From Epiperipatus broadwayi (lineage: Eukaryota > Onychophora > Udeonychophora > Euonychophora > Peripatidae), in contig JAQFVV010000252.1 of assembly GCA_028023455.1 (NCBI GenBank), positions 1,203,349-1,267,348 on the forward strand: a stretch of 64,000 nucleotides of DNA, given 5' to 3'. Below are positions 47,224 through 59,540 of the stretch, piece by piece (position 1 is the first letter of the stretch; every line of letters starts with the position of its first letter). A program made the position numbers and the translations under genes. The notes under the pieces were generated by a model that searched no databases, had not been told where the DNA came from, and was given only the letters and a program-made list of their open reading frames with translations.

Positions 47224-47530
47224 ATATGCTAATGATCTTGGATTAAAAATATTATGTTTTCCAATTTTAGACTCATAGCTTTGTAGTTGGGATAAAAGGT
47301 GTCTGTTGGATGGTTGCATTATATCCTATGATCTTTGTGCAGTGCTCTCATATTGAAGGCTCTTCACTGATGAAAGCCACAAGCCAGAAACTAGTCCAGT
47401 GATATTGGATGAGTAGGAATTAGATAGGGATTTTATGTACATACCTTCTTGCATCCACTGATTACTCTGGCTTGCACTGAGTGGCACTACTGCATGGAGA
47501 ATTTTACCTGTTTTAACAGCTTGAGCAAGC
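47224..47530 (-). repeat. 0.3-kb dispersed repeat, copy 3 (inverted)
   Basis: Reverse complement of copy 2: on the plus strand CTTCTTGCATCCACTGATTA and CTCTGGCTTGCACTGAGTGG are recognisable. The short open frames on either strand in this trio are by-products of the shared repeat. Confidence 0.8.
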
Positions 47531-48169
47531 ATTTATATAAATTAAAAATAAAATGGAACTTAAAACAGAATTATATAGTACACTATAATTTACTATACAT
47601 TAGAAATATTTGTTACCCATTTCCAATCCTTTAAATCAGAACTGGCAACAACCATACGAATATAAATATTTAAGAAAATTTTATGAGATAGTGAGATGTC
47701 AAATTGTGTACATGATTTTAGAAAGCATGCAATGTACTTTACTATAAACAAAATTATACTGATGTTCACATAATAATATATTATTTTTAAATAAAAATGT
47801 CATTTTTTATTCAACCACCATTTGCAATAATTTTAAAATTACAAAAATGATAGAAATTTGATTTATAATTCTCAAAATGTAAGAGATCTTTCTTTTTAAA
47901 ATTTCACTTAAAAACAAACTTTCAATCATGTAGAAAGTGATTCAGTTCTTAAGGAAAGATTAAATAACTAAACAAGAACAGGTATAAAAACAGATTTTTT
48001 TTTTAAGAACTTATGGTGTTATACCAGCTCTGAATGAATAGTATTTAAATGATCAATCATGGAAGACAATTAAAATTCATTAACTCCATGTATAAAATGA
48101 AATTAAGATCAAAAGAAAAAAATGGCAAATCTTATTACGGTATACTATCTATTGCCCCATACAAAAAAA
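47531..48169. other. AT-rich non-coding stretch
   Basis: No feature is seen. It separates the repeat trio from a LINE fragment and may include undetectable LINE debris. Confidence 0.45.
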
Positions 48170-48560
48170 AACTATTAAACAAAACAACAATATATTTTTT
48201 ATTATTTTGAACTTCCAATAAACTACCAATTGTATTATAAACGTCATCTAGCTTAGCAAAGTTTTTAGTTATTAAAGAATTAATTTCTATTTCAGAGAAG
48301 TATTTTTATTAATAAATTTTTATTGATAGTATTGAAATTTTAATTTCCTAGTATTAGATTTAAATTCAGTATTTAATTTTCTCAAATTTACTGAATTTTC
48401 ACCCAAGGATTTGAAATAATTTCTTTGATTAATCTCTTCTACTAAATTGTTAGTTATCCATGCTGAGTGAGCATCTTCTGCAGTTTCTTGTCAATTTAAA
48501 ACAGACCATTGACTTGTAATTAAAGATGTCAAAATTTTTAAAAAGCAGAATCAACATAAT
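48170..48560 (-). pseudogene. LINE fragment, post-endonuclease linker (minus strand)
   Basis: A minus-strand frame reads TAEDAHSAWITNNLVEEI, NQRNYFKSLGENSVNLRK and LNTEFKSNTRKLKFQYYQ, followed by a stop. After a frameshift it continues EIEINSLITKNFAKLDDVYN. The W-x-N-x-L-x-x-I-x-x-R-N pattern and the basic YY end match the helix-rich linker after the endonuclease of many LINEs. It may belong to the same insertion as 44820-45480, with the repeat trio inserted between. Confidence 0.5.
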
Positions 48561-49129
48561 TCTAAACATATATATATATAATATTATCTGGATACATTTG
48601 GGCATAATTTATTTAAAGTACATATATATCTAAACTAACATTGTGACCAGGTCACACTGGTCATCAACTGAGTAACAGATATTATAAAATAATTGTAGAG
48701 GCACTGTAAACAATGATGTATAACAATAATGAACATTTTAATAATAGAAAATAGAAATAATAATTATAAGAAATTATTTAAATTAATGACTTTAAAAAAA
48801 AATTAAATAGAAGGTAATTTGCATGTATCATCACATTTGTTGATACATTTTGGCCTTTTACAGATCTCAATGGCCTCTCTGATCTGACATTATTGGAGAG
48901 TGTCACATTTGAATAGTATTCTCATATTAAAAAGTCAATACTTTGACCTGTATCTATAGCATGAAGAGATAGTGCTGCTGATGATGAGTATTTTATCTAT
49001 ATATTTATAAATAAATATATATATATATAAACATCAATTAACATATATTTTAATAAATTATGCACAGATATACTTGGATAATATTTCATTTATATCTGTA
49101 GTCCATGAAAATTGATTTTATATATATAT
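48561..49129. other. Non-coding stretch ending in TA runs
   Basis: No gene is seen. TA-rich tracts at 48990-49030 and 49119-49129 lead up to the LTR-like repeat that follows. Confidence 0.5.
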
Positions 49130-51265
49130 TGTAACGGGCACATATGACGTTACATTGGTTTTTTATTATTAAACATGAAAAAAATAAAAGTTCGCAAATA
49201 AAACTTCTTTTTTTAAGAATTAAAAATTGAAAATTAAAAAAAAATCATCTTAAACTCGTATATATATATAAAATCGCACAGAAAAAAAAAATTATTAAAA
49301 TAAAACTTTATTAAAAATAGAAAAACTAAATCTTTCAACAAAAAGAGTTTGAGATAAAAATATATCTTTAAGTTTGGAAAACACATTAATTAATCAGAAA
49401 ATGGAAATGATTGTTTTAATTAGTTAAATGTAAACTAACCTTGGGCATTTAAATGAATAAGCAATGGTCAGATAGGAAAACAATAGAAACTAATGGCCAA
49501 TGAAAGAAATCCATCGGGAAATCGGACTTCAACAGAAGGATCATCATCATCGATGATGTAATGTCCATTGGATCCTAAAGTTACATATAAAAGAAAAAGG
49601 GAAATAAAATTTTTAGGGATTGAAGAATTATTATTAAGAGAGGACAGAGATTGTTAAGTTGGAGAGGGTTGGAGGAGAAGGGATTGAAAGACGCACTTTC
49701 AATTCCTTCAGTTGTTCAAAAAAAATGAAACATCGTTTTCCAATATTGCGGACCACAGGACATCAATGTCCGGAAGAATACCATCAACTATAAAGGGCCA
49801 ATGGTTAACTGCACACCGATCTCCTTATGACTTTGTGGGAATTAACACCTTCCATTACAAGAAATCAGAGACTACAGATATTTTTCAAAACAGTAAGATA
49901 TATATATAATTAATGAACATTTATAAACAAAAGAACTCTAAATGCTAAACATTTTAATATTTTAAATAGAAGAATTTCCTATCTGACTAAATTAGTTATA
50001 ATTTTATTTGATGTATTTCTTTTGTAAAATCATTTCCATTTTTTTTTTGTTCTTTTAAGTTTTTATTATGATTTTTGTTTTTCGTTAAATTAATATATAT
50101 AAATGTTAAACTTAAGTCGGGTGTGAATGACTATATAGATTTGTAAAGTTATATATTAGGGGAGGGTAATCTTGGGTTACTTGTTTCATGGTTGAATTGG
50201 GTCAATGGATTGGATATATTGGTGTAATTAGTAGCTGTAGTACGAGATTCGCTACAGGCAAAATCGCTTTTCATGCCGCACACTTCCTTTTTGCCTATGG
50301 AATGCAATCGTAAGTCGGCAAAATGACCACAGTCCTTTCCTATGGAGTTTTTTTATTGCTCTTATCATCAGATAGATGTAGTATTCCTATCTGATGAGAG
50401 GCAATTTCTTCTCTTAACCTATTTGTGCTGTCGTATTCGTATTACATTGAATACATCGATATATCAGATGGATTGAAGTCGGTTTAACTATGAGCTTTTG
50501 GCCTAAGGTTAAATAAGGATAGAATTTTTTTTTTCAAATGCAAATCTATGTAGTCTATTCATACTTCACACTCTAAATAGAAATGCATTAAATTTAAGTT
50601 GGGTATGGACGTTGCATGGATTCATTAGCGGTTAATTATGTTGTGGTTTTCATATTCGGTTAGAATATATAAGTCATCGATGTCAATGCGGCATCTTATG
50701 ATGAATGCCATTGGGTTTCTTGTATTCCCTCTGCAATTGACATTATCAATGACTTTGTATTTTGATCGGTTATGTTTATTTTGAAATGTTTTTAACCGTG
50801 GAATTAATGCAGCCAATCTATACTCAACATTATAAAACAAACTTTTATAAATCCATCTGTGCGAACTTATAAAAATTAAAATGTAAATTTATAAAAATTA
50901 AAATGTAAATTAAAATCAAAAATCAAAGTTAAAAATGTAAGTTAAATTTTAAAATGTAAAACTGATACTAAAACAATTTTAAATATGATATATATGCGTA
51001 AATAAATGTTTGTGTGTATAATTACTGGCAGTGGCTTTTATTTTTTTATATATATTTAAGATACAAATTAATCAAGTTATTTATTATCTCTGCTGTTCCA
51101 CTGAGCCAGTGACAATGGGCTAATGACCGGAATCAACCAATATAAAATAAATAATTTTTTTTGAACTTACGTATCTGCCTACTTTATAAATTTTTGTAGG
51201 TTCAAATGCCTAGATGGCGCCCTTGTAGTGCATATTACATTAAGGCAATCACCTGGATCGTTATA
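49130..51265 (+). mobile_element. 2.1-kb LTR-like repeat inserted in a TA run
   Basis: Begins TGTAACGGGCACATATGACG after a TA tract and ends GGATCGTTATA before another TA tract. The last about 95 bp match the window start. A TATA-like word (ACATATAAAAGAAAAAGG) at about 49584 and an AATAAA word shortly after suit a plus-oriented LTR. The only open frame of note (49712-49909) is inside this repeat and has no recognised product. It is probably a solo LTR. A non-LTR element with similar ends is possible. Confidence 0.5.
50365..50397. other. 11-bp hairpin in the LTR-like repeat
   Basis: TCATCAGATAG and CTATCTGATGA pair perfectly around an 11-nt loop. It sits in a segment of balanced composition (50240-50480). 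Function is unknown. Confidence 0.5.
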
Positions 51266-52267
51266 ATATATATATATATAACTCTTCCATCTTGTTAAAA
51301 GTATAAACCAGTTGTTACTCATGTAAGAGTAGTATAGTGAAATAATATCATTCAATATGGGCATGGAGATTCAGGTGTCTGATCCACTTAGCTTATTTTT
51401 TGAGTGGAAACTGTTCATAAAATGCATAAGTAGTAAAAAAAAATTGATCTGAGTCTACACTGATAGATGATACTTTGATAAAAATTAAAGATTTATGGTA
51501 TAAATAAATGTAGGCTGTTATCATGTGATATATATTGAAATGATATATTCATTTGGAATATATATCAATAATGTTTAACTTATCAAACTGTATAGAAATA
51601 AAGGAAATAAACTTTATTAATTTAGAAATATGACATAATTGATATGTTTAAAATATTTCATTATCATTACTTAAAAATATTATGCACTCCTAATTTATAA
51701 AACTTGATTTTGTTAAACTATGATTTAAAAGAAAATTGTGTGTAAGATTTAAAACCGTTATTTTTTCCTTTTGTAATTTTCTTCTCAAATTCTAACGCTT
51801 GAGAAGTTTTAGAAAATATTTTATCCTCCAATATGCTTTTTCCAAATATTGTTTATTTTTTTCAATTCACACTTCTTATTCATGCTCTTGGGCTTTTGAA
51901 AATCTCTATAGCTTACTTAGCAATCTTTTATCATAATGTTCAATTTTTGCCAGAGTATATGTTTTATTAAAATTGATTTCATGAAATTAGTTAATTTTAT
52001 ATGTGAATAAATAGCTAATGAATTGGTCTTTTTATAAACTGCCAAAAATGTATTCTCATTTTGTTATATTTATTCTATAATTAATTTGGCCAAAACTCAG
52101 CAAGGAATTTGATAAAATCACAACACTCCAAAGGAATTTTATCTTTAGGCAATGGAAATATTTTATCATTTTTTTAAAAATACTATAAACTGTGAGGATA
52201 TTATTTTTTTTGAAAACATTACTAATTTTGTAATAAATTGTTTTTCTCTTCACTGGTAAAAATTGTA
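51266..52267. other. AT-rich non-coding stretch
   Basis: Starts with a TA run and holds no gene or repeat that I can support. Confidence 0.5.
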
Positions 52268-52667
52268 ATTATAAATATGTGACTTTTTTTGCATGCATTA
52301 GTGAAGCTATAATTATATTTAAAATAATGTGTAATAGGTCTGCTTAGCGCTTTCGAGATTTAATGTTCGAATCTCATACTCATATCTTTGTGAATGAATA
52401 CTGTTGTGATTTATTGTACACATATGCAAATCCCAGTGCCATTAATAAACGAGAGGCATGCTTTGCTCTCTCTAAACAATGGACTAATTAAATATTCAAA
52501 CTAATTTGCATATGTGTACAATAAATCACAACAGTATTCATTCACAAAGCTATGAGTATAAGATTCGAACATTAAATCTCGAAAGCACCAAGCAGACCTA
52601 TTACACATTATTTTAAGTATAATTATAGCTTCACTAACGCATGCAAAAAAAGTCGCATATTTATAAT
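52268..52667. mobile_element. Foldback / MITE-like element with 164-bp arms
   Basis: Arms 52268-52431 and 52504-52667 are nearly identical inverted copies around a 72-bp centre. Each arm holds GCGCTTTCGAGATTTAATG (or a close variant) and AATGTTCGAATCTCATACTC, where GTTCGAATCTC matches a pol III B box. The arms differ by only a few bases, so the element is fairly young. No frame and no clear target duplication were found. Confidence 0.85.
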
Positions 52668-53110
52668 GACTAATTTTGCCAATTACTCCTGTTATTTATG
52701 ACAGCCCTATTAATAATTCTATGATCAAATCGATTATCAAGAAGCAATTTTTTTTAGTAGCAGAGATATCCTAGTGAATATATCTGTCATCAGAAAATCT
52801 TTTAGTTTTATCTTGCTATGTATTCTCCAGTGAAAATAAATGTATTGAATATATATCTAAGATAAATTAAACAGCATTAAATAATATGAAACACAATTGG
52901 AGAGAAATTTCAATTTTGATTTGTTGCATCACAATTGTAACACTGGTGGGTATTGCACTAAAATATCAGCAATTTTAAATTAGGAGTATCTCTCCAATTA
53001 TATTTTCATATGTATATTAAATTTGCATATCATTAATGTGTATAAAATAAATTGGAGTTAATCAAATTCCCTCTCTTTGTGAAATAACTAAACATACCCA
53101 CCATCATTAT
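52668..53110. other. AT-rich non-coding stretch
   Basis: No gene is seen. A weak inverted repeat (TTGGAGAGAAATT-type near 52900 against CTCTCCAATTATATT near 53012) is the only structure. Confidence 0.4.
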
Positions 53111-53743
53111 TGTTATAGTCCTTCCTTTTCTCAGAAGTTGACTATTCCAGACTCCTTTTTATCTGATAAGATTAAGAATTGTTTGCTTCTGGCCAATAGA
53201 CAGATGTACAGCTAAACATATAGTCAATGATTAGTACAGGCCAATAATCAAGGATGCTCATTAAATCCAAATGTTTTCAGTAAGTTCAGGGATCTGGTTA
53301 TAAATAGTCAGCCTTTTGCGAGAACAAGGAGGAGAACATCTGTCTAACCTACAAAGACAGTATGTGTTCTTCCATGGAAGCTTTGGTAACCTGAACAACA
53401 GTAAACAGTCCCATGATATCCATATGCTATTTGTCCACACAACTAGGCAAGTCCACAGAGGGACCAGACATTGCTAAGACTACTGTTGACTTAAAGCAAG
53501 CTCTCTTGTACAGCCAGAAGAGTCATACCTCCTACCCATGAGGCAAGCTATCAGGTGTAGCTGGAAGCAGTAGGACCACAAGACACAGAGCCCAGAGATT
53601 ACATTAATATATAATATTTAGTATTGCATATATTATCTTGTAATATATATATATGTAGATATAATAAAGATTATATTATTTGTAACTCGGGTGTTTGTAT
53701 TATTTTTCTGTAAGTTGGGTCTGTAATCCAGACCAACACAACA
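53111..53743 (+). repeat. LTR, 633 bp, plus orientation
   Basis: Starts TGTTATAGTCC and ends CAACACAACA, giving TGTT...AACA ends. It has a TATA box (TATAAATAG, 53299-53307) about 190 bp in and an AATAAA signal at about 53663-53668, in the right order for U3-R-U5. No internal region follows. Instead an inverted copy begins within a few bases of the LTR end. Confidence 0.7.
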
Positions 53744-53748
53744 GATTT

Positions 53749-54314
53749 ATCTTTATTATATCTACAAATATATATATATTATTACAAGAGAACACACACA
53801 TTACTGAATATTATAGATTAATGTAAAACTCTTGGCTCTGCATCTTGTGATCCTATCACTTCTAGCTATGCATGATAACTTGCCTCACGAATAGAGAATA
53901 TGACTCTTCTGGATGTACAAGACAGCTTGCTTCGAGTCAACAGTAATCTTAGCAATGTCTGGTCCCTCTGTGGACTTGCCTAACTGCATGGACAAATGGT
54001 GTATTGCTATCATGTGAATGCTTACTGCTGCTCAGGTTAGCAGAGCTTCCCTGGGAGAATGTGTACTGTCTTTGTAGGTTAGACAGATGTTCTCCCCCTT
54101 GTTCTCATAAAAGGCTGACTATTTGTAACCAGAGCCTGACCTTACTGAAATCATTCGGATTCAGCGAGCATCCTTGCTTATTGGCCTGTACTAACCATTG
54201 GCTAGGTGTTTAGCTGTATGTCAGCCTATTGGCCAGCAGCAAACAATGTTTAATTCGATCAGATAAGGAGAAATCTGGAATAGTCCACTTCTGAGAAAAG
54301 GGAGAACTATAACA
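53749..54314 (-). repeat. Inverted LTR copy lacking its U5 end
   Basis: On the minus strand this copy runs from TGTTATAGTTC at 54314 through the same body (GGCAAGTCCACAGAGGGACC, CATTGCTAAGATTACTG) to ATAATAAAGATAAATCT, where it stops. It therefore ends just after the poly(A) signal and lacks the last about 75 bp of the full LTR. The two copies are tail to tail. The TATA box is changed to ACAAATAG. Moderate divergence shows the pair is not recent. Confidence 0.7.
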
Positions 54315-56129
54315 GTTATGTTAGCAAAAGAACGATGAAGACTATCATGATGATATAATGGTTAGTTCAACTATCATTTGTGCCTATAACCAGGAGCTTC
54401 TAGGCCAAATAGAATTTAAATATTTTATCAAATTATGAGATTAAAGGCATTTCCTTCTGGCTACCAACTAGTCATTCAATATAAAATTAATATTCAGCAA
54501 TTTCTGTTTAGAGGGTAAAAACGAGGGTAAAAAAACCATTAACCTTCTCCCCATGCAATAAACTAATCTAATTGAGCAAAGTCTTCTTTATTCTTCTTTT
54601 TTGAAAAAAAAAATAATTTAAATACTTTCAGCCATAAATACATAATTGTGTATGAATACAAATTTTTTGTTGCTAGTATATTTATAGTAGCTTTAAAACA
54701 CTATTATTGCTACGTGATGATACGTGAGTTATAACAAGCAAACATATAAGTCGATGAACCCAATAACTATATTAACGGCTTTTGTCTGCAATAAACTTCA
54801 TTTTAACACACCCACATATATGGTGCACATATTTATTTATCGTGTGATGCTTTTATACAACATTCAAAGTCTAGCCTGTTCAGATAAATATTATTAGATT
54901 TTTTTGTTATTGTTTAATCAGTTTTCTTCATTTTTTTTTTTATTATAAATATATATTAGAAACATTATTATTTTGAATATCTGTCAACATTCTGCAGCCT
55001 TTTAATAAATCATTGTTTTACTTAAATGTAATATCCATTTATATTACAGACATAAATATTAATATCCATCTATATTACAAATTCTAATGTTTTTTTCATT
55101 ATAATTTATTATAGAATTATCAGTTTTCATCACACCTATTTTTGAATAAAATTGCTTATCATTTTTCATAAGAAAATGATTTATGCATCTTAATTTTTAT
55201 AATAAAATATGTATATAAAGTTTTATGGTATAATATTACTTACGTAATAAAAAGCATTTTTCAAAAAAATAAAACTACTTTATGAAACATCAAACATATT
55301 AAATAACTTTCACACAGCACATATTCTTTTCATATCATATTAATAAAGATACAATAAAATACAAATCCCAAAATCATTTGCAGAAGGTATTTATACAGGG
55401 TAATACCACTTCTCCGGTCACATTATAATATCACGTGATATCAAACGTGGTTTAAGTATTTCTCTAAATAATTTAGCATGCATTTAATAGAATGATAATA
55501 TGCATATTTGATTTGTAGATGTCTTTTGATCTTCAACTCAAATCAATCCAAAAATGTTTCCGGGGACAATATTAATTCCAATTTAAATTAAAATAAATTT
55601 ATTCACAGACCAATTAATTCCGGATAGTTATTAGAATTGAAAAATCAATATCTAAAGAATAAATTAAACCTCATTTCACATATTCTGCCAATTTACTGGT
55701 CAGATAAAATATTGCCATTTTCATCTAACCCCCAAAGTTCTTAAAAAATATATGAATTAAGCTTCGATGTTTCAAAAGTATATAACTTTTTTATTAGCAG
55801 TGATTTTGTGTAATTATTAATCAAGCAAGCACACAGTTTAAAATAATAATTCAGACAAAATTCTAATAATTTTAACAAATCTGTAAATCAACAATGGCAG
55901 TATCAACTTATTCATGGGTCAATTAATTCCAATTAAGCTACTATAATTCACTTATTTGAATTTTTGTCATTCATTAATAAAAAAATTCTTATTAATTAAA
56001 ATTATATATTTATTATTAATTATTTTTGAGCAAGTTACCTTTTCCTATTTTGTGCTTTCCAGAAAACTTTTTGAATCTGAATTCAAGTTTAATTCAGGTT
56101 TTCTGATTAACAGTACTGTACATGTAAAG
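54315..56129. other. AT-rich non-coding stretch
   Basis: No gene is seen. The short plus-strand frame at 54004-54213 belongs to the inverted LTR, not to a gene. Near 55430 there is a small palindrome, TATCACGTGATA. Confidence 0.5.
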
Positions 56130-57720
56130 TACATGGAATTATTACTAAAAAGAGAGATGACATCATGAAATGGGTAGAAGACTTCTTTCAAGAATTATAT
56201 AATAATAAAGAACAAGTATCTCCTATATCTATTATATCTTCCGAATTGCCCAGAATTTTAAATGAAGAAGTGAGACATGCAATTAAATTTATGAAATAAG
56301 GAAAAGCTCTGGGTAATAATGGAATTATAATTGATATATTAAAAGAAGCAAGTGAAGAAATAGAATTTTTTTTAGCAAAAGTTATATACCAAATGTCTAA
56401 ATGATATAGATGTACAAGATGATTGGAAGAATGCAATATTAATATTAATATATAAAAAGGTGATAAAGAAGATATTAGAAATTATAGACCTATCAGCCTT
56501 TTATCAGTTTTATACAAAAAAATTTACCAAGATAATTACAGCTTGTCTACAGAGAACATTGGATTTCCACGAACCAAAAGAATTAAGCTGTTTTTAAAAT
56601 TGGTTTTAGTACAGTAGATCATATCCAGGTATTGAGAGAAGTTATAGAAAGAACAAATGAATATGAGTTGTCATTATGCTTTGGATTTGTAGATTATGAA
56701 AAAGTATTTGATTCTATAAACATTTCTTCAGTGATTAAAGCATTGGATTATCAAGGTATATATCTAGGATATTGTCATATTTTAAAGAATATTTATAAAA
56801 ATGCAACAGCAACAATTAGTTTACATAATGATACTAGGAAAGTCAACCATTGAGAAGGGTGTAAGACAGTGTGACTCCATATCTCCAAAACTTTTTACAG
56901 CAGTGCTGCAAGAAGTATTTTGTGGATTAAAATAGGAAGCTAAAGGAGTGAAAGTAAGTGGTGATTATTTAAGTCATTTAAATTTTGCAGATGATGTAGT
57001 TGTTTTTGCAAATAATGTTTCAGAGCTCCAGGAAATGTTGCAGGAGTTATCAGATGAAAGTAGGACTAAAGATAAATATTAAAAAGACTAAATTAATGTT
57101 TAATGGATTTTTTTCAAAATATGAAAATAAAGATTGATTATGCTGAATTAAAAGAAGTTAACAGTTATAAATATCTTGGTCAGATTATACAGATGAAAAC
57201 ATAATGCATGAAATTAATCATAGAATTAAACTTGGTTGGAGTGCTTTTGGTAGAAATAACTTGATACTAAAAGGAAATATCCTTATGTGTTAGAAAAGGA
57301 AGGTTTTTTAATAAATGTGTTTTACCAGTTCTTATGTATGGATCTGAGACTTGGACACTTAATAGAAGAGAAATACAGAGACTTCAGACCACTCAAAGAA
57401 GTATGGAAAGATGCATATTGGAAGTAACAAGAAGAGATCAAAAACACAATATATGAGTAAGAGAACAAACAGATGTTACTGACCTCATTGAAAAATTAAA
57501 AGACTGAAGTGGAGTTGGGATGAACATATTGCTAGAAGAAATGATAATAGATGGGCAATTGAAATCTTAAACTAGATTCCAAGAGATTGTAAAAGACCCA
57601 GAAAGAGACCGCATATGAGAAGGATGGATAAAATAAGAAAGTATGCAGGGGAGATGTGGAGAAGAGATGCTAGAGATCAGAGAATATGGAATAAATGTGA
57701 AGAGACCTTTATTCTGCAGT
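56130..57720 (+). pseudogene. RTE-type LINE fragment: reverse transcriptase and C-terminal tail
   Basis: Plus-strand remnants, in order: MKWVEDFFQELYNNKEQ and ELPRILNEEVRHAIKFMK (56168-56299), DVQDDWKNAILILIYKKGDK (about 56410), NYRPISLLSVLYK (about 56480), LCFGFVDYEKVFDSINISSV (about 56675), EKGVRQCDSISPKLFTAVL (about 56853), the catalytic LNFADDVVVFA (about 56978), MYGSETWTL (57337) and a basic tail with RRNDNRWAIEIL and PRKRPHMRRM. The order and the SETW and RW boxes are those of RTE-clade LINEs. Frameshifts and stops are abundant. The 3' end is GATGATGAGGATAATGATGA, a typical RTE-like repeat tail. Confidence 0.88.
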
Positions 57721-59540
57721 GGATTTATAATGGTTGATGATGAGGATAATGATGACATGTAAAGTTGAGAACACTAAAGAAATTAGATTGCTATAAATAT
57801 ATTTTGCATATCAAAAGCATGCTACATATTAATAAAATTAAAGTTTAAATTGCAAAGACTACCTTTTCTGTATGAATGTTCATAACATTTATTTAAATAT
57901 TATAATACATATATGCATGTATGATAATTTCAACCATATGTTAATAAAAATACAATAATTAAAATTAATGTTAAAATTTGTATTTAAATGTAAACAATTT
58001 TTAATAATTGGTCAATTAAAAATGAGCAGAAAATTATATATTTTTGTAGTTTATTTTTTATATATTTCATGTGATTGTTATGCATAGTTTAATTAATAGA
58101 TTTTACTTTTATATATTATATTTGCAATCATATGGATTGTTTTTTTTTTGTTATTATTATTGGTTCTAATTAATTTAATTGCAAAGTGATAGATATTATT
58201 TGTGCCATATAAATTGAAGTTTTAAAATAACAAACACATTGAGAAGGGCATAAATTATTTGCTGAAAAAAGCTTTTTTTGTATTATAATTATAAATATAT
58301 GTAATTATTGTTGTTATATAATGATATTTTATATTATATTATTTATTTAAAAATCATATAAAAAACAGCATAATTGATTAAATTTCTTTTCATTTTTGAT
58401 GATAATATAAGCAATACATCAAAGTATAGTAAGACTGATGCAACTATTTCTAGAATCCACAACATTGGTTTTGAACCAATCCATGATAAGCTATTTATGC
58501 TACTGTACACTTCACTAAAACAATATATTTTTTCACATATACTCTATATAAACTTTGTGATCACATACAGAATTTTGGGGTCCATTACAAAACTTCAAAA
58601 AGGATATTTTTTAATATTTACAACATATACTTTTTGAGTATATATGTAAATAGAACAAAATAAGCAATAATAATAATAAATAAATTTTATCAATTAATTT
58701 TGATTAATATTTAATAGGTTAAATGGTAGAATATTTATTTATTATCATTTTTAATAATTAACAATAAAAGTATTGTTATGACCAAATGACCTGCCTTAGT
58801 TTGCTTCACAATAGTTCCTTCTCTGATGTTATGGTATAAATTTAATAATTTTACATGACTTGTTAAAATGCAGTGTTTTGAAATAAGTAAACATCAATGA
58901 TCATCTAAAGTCAAAAAAGTTGTAATGCTTGTAGAAAGCATGGTATAGCTTATCTAGAAATGAGTGTTCTATTCTGAAACCATGATCTTATGAGTTGTGC
59001 TGTTTTCTACAATTGAACACATTATGTATATTTAAAATAAATTAGAGCACTAATTTTTGTTTCAGTTTATCATCAGTGCATAGTCGTGTTTTTTTTTTTA
59101 TAAACATTATACTTATGCAATATTAATCACTACCAATTAATATAAAAAATTAATGTGATAGATAAAATTAAAATGGAATTAATATACTTGTCTATTTTCT
59201 AAGTATTTTATAAGTATCAGATTGTTTCTGATCTTATATTATAGCATCATATGATATTTAACATGGCTGATTGTTTAAGCATAGTATTTTGGCTAAGCAC
59301 ATGTTAGTATCATATCCACATTATAACATGAAGTCATTTCAATGTACAATATATAATTTTACAAAAAGAAAAAATATTATTTTCTTTCTTTAAACCTTGT
59401 CTTATATTTGAAAAAAACAAACATCATTTTATATTACAGTGCTGTTAAAATAAATTAAATAAGTGCAAATTATTTAAAATATTTAAATTTTAAAGTTGAT
59501 ATATTTTTATGAATAATGTTTTAGGTCTTTAGAACATGTA
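57721..59540. other. AT-rich non-coding stretch
   Basis: No gene or repeat partner was identified. The plus-strand frame at 58374-58637 has the composition of its surroundings and no recognisable motif. Confidence 0.5.

Noticed and set aside
46449-47532. Two short frames (46449-46658 plus, 47326-47532 minus) with similar peptides containing SNQWMQEG
   Set aside because: The similarity comes from the shared 0.3-kb repeat in opposite orientation. The frames are short and not kept in the third copy.
49712-49909. Host gene encoding a 65-residue protein
   Set aside because: It is inside the LTR-like repeat 49130-51265, short, and without a recognisable domain.
54004-54213. Plus-strand frame with many Cys and Leu residues
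   Set aside because: It lies entirely inside the inverted LTR copy and has no counterpart frame in the other LTR.
56188-56436. Minus-strand 82-codon frame
   Set aside because: Antisense of the RTE reverse transcriptase fragment, whose motifs are on the plus strand.
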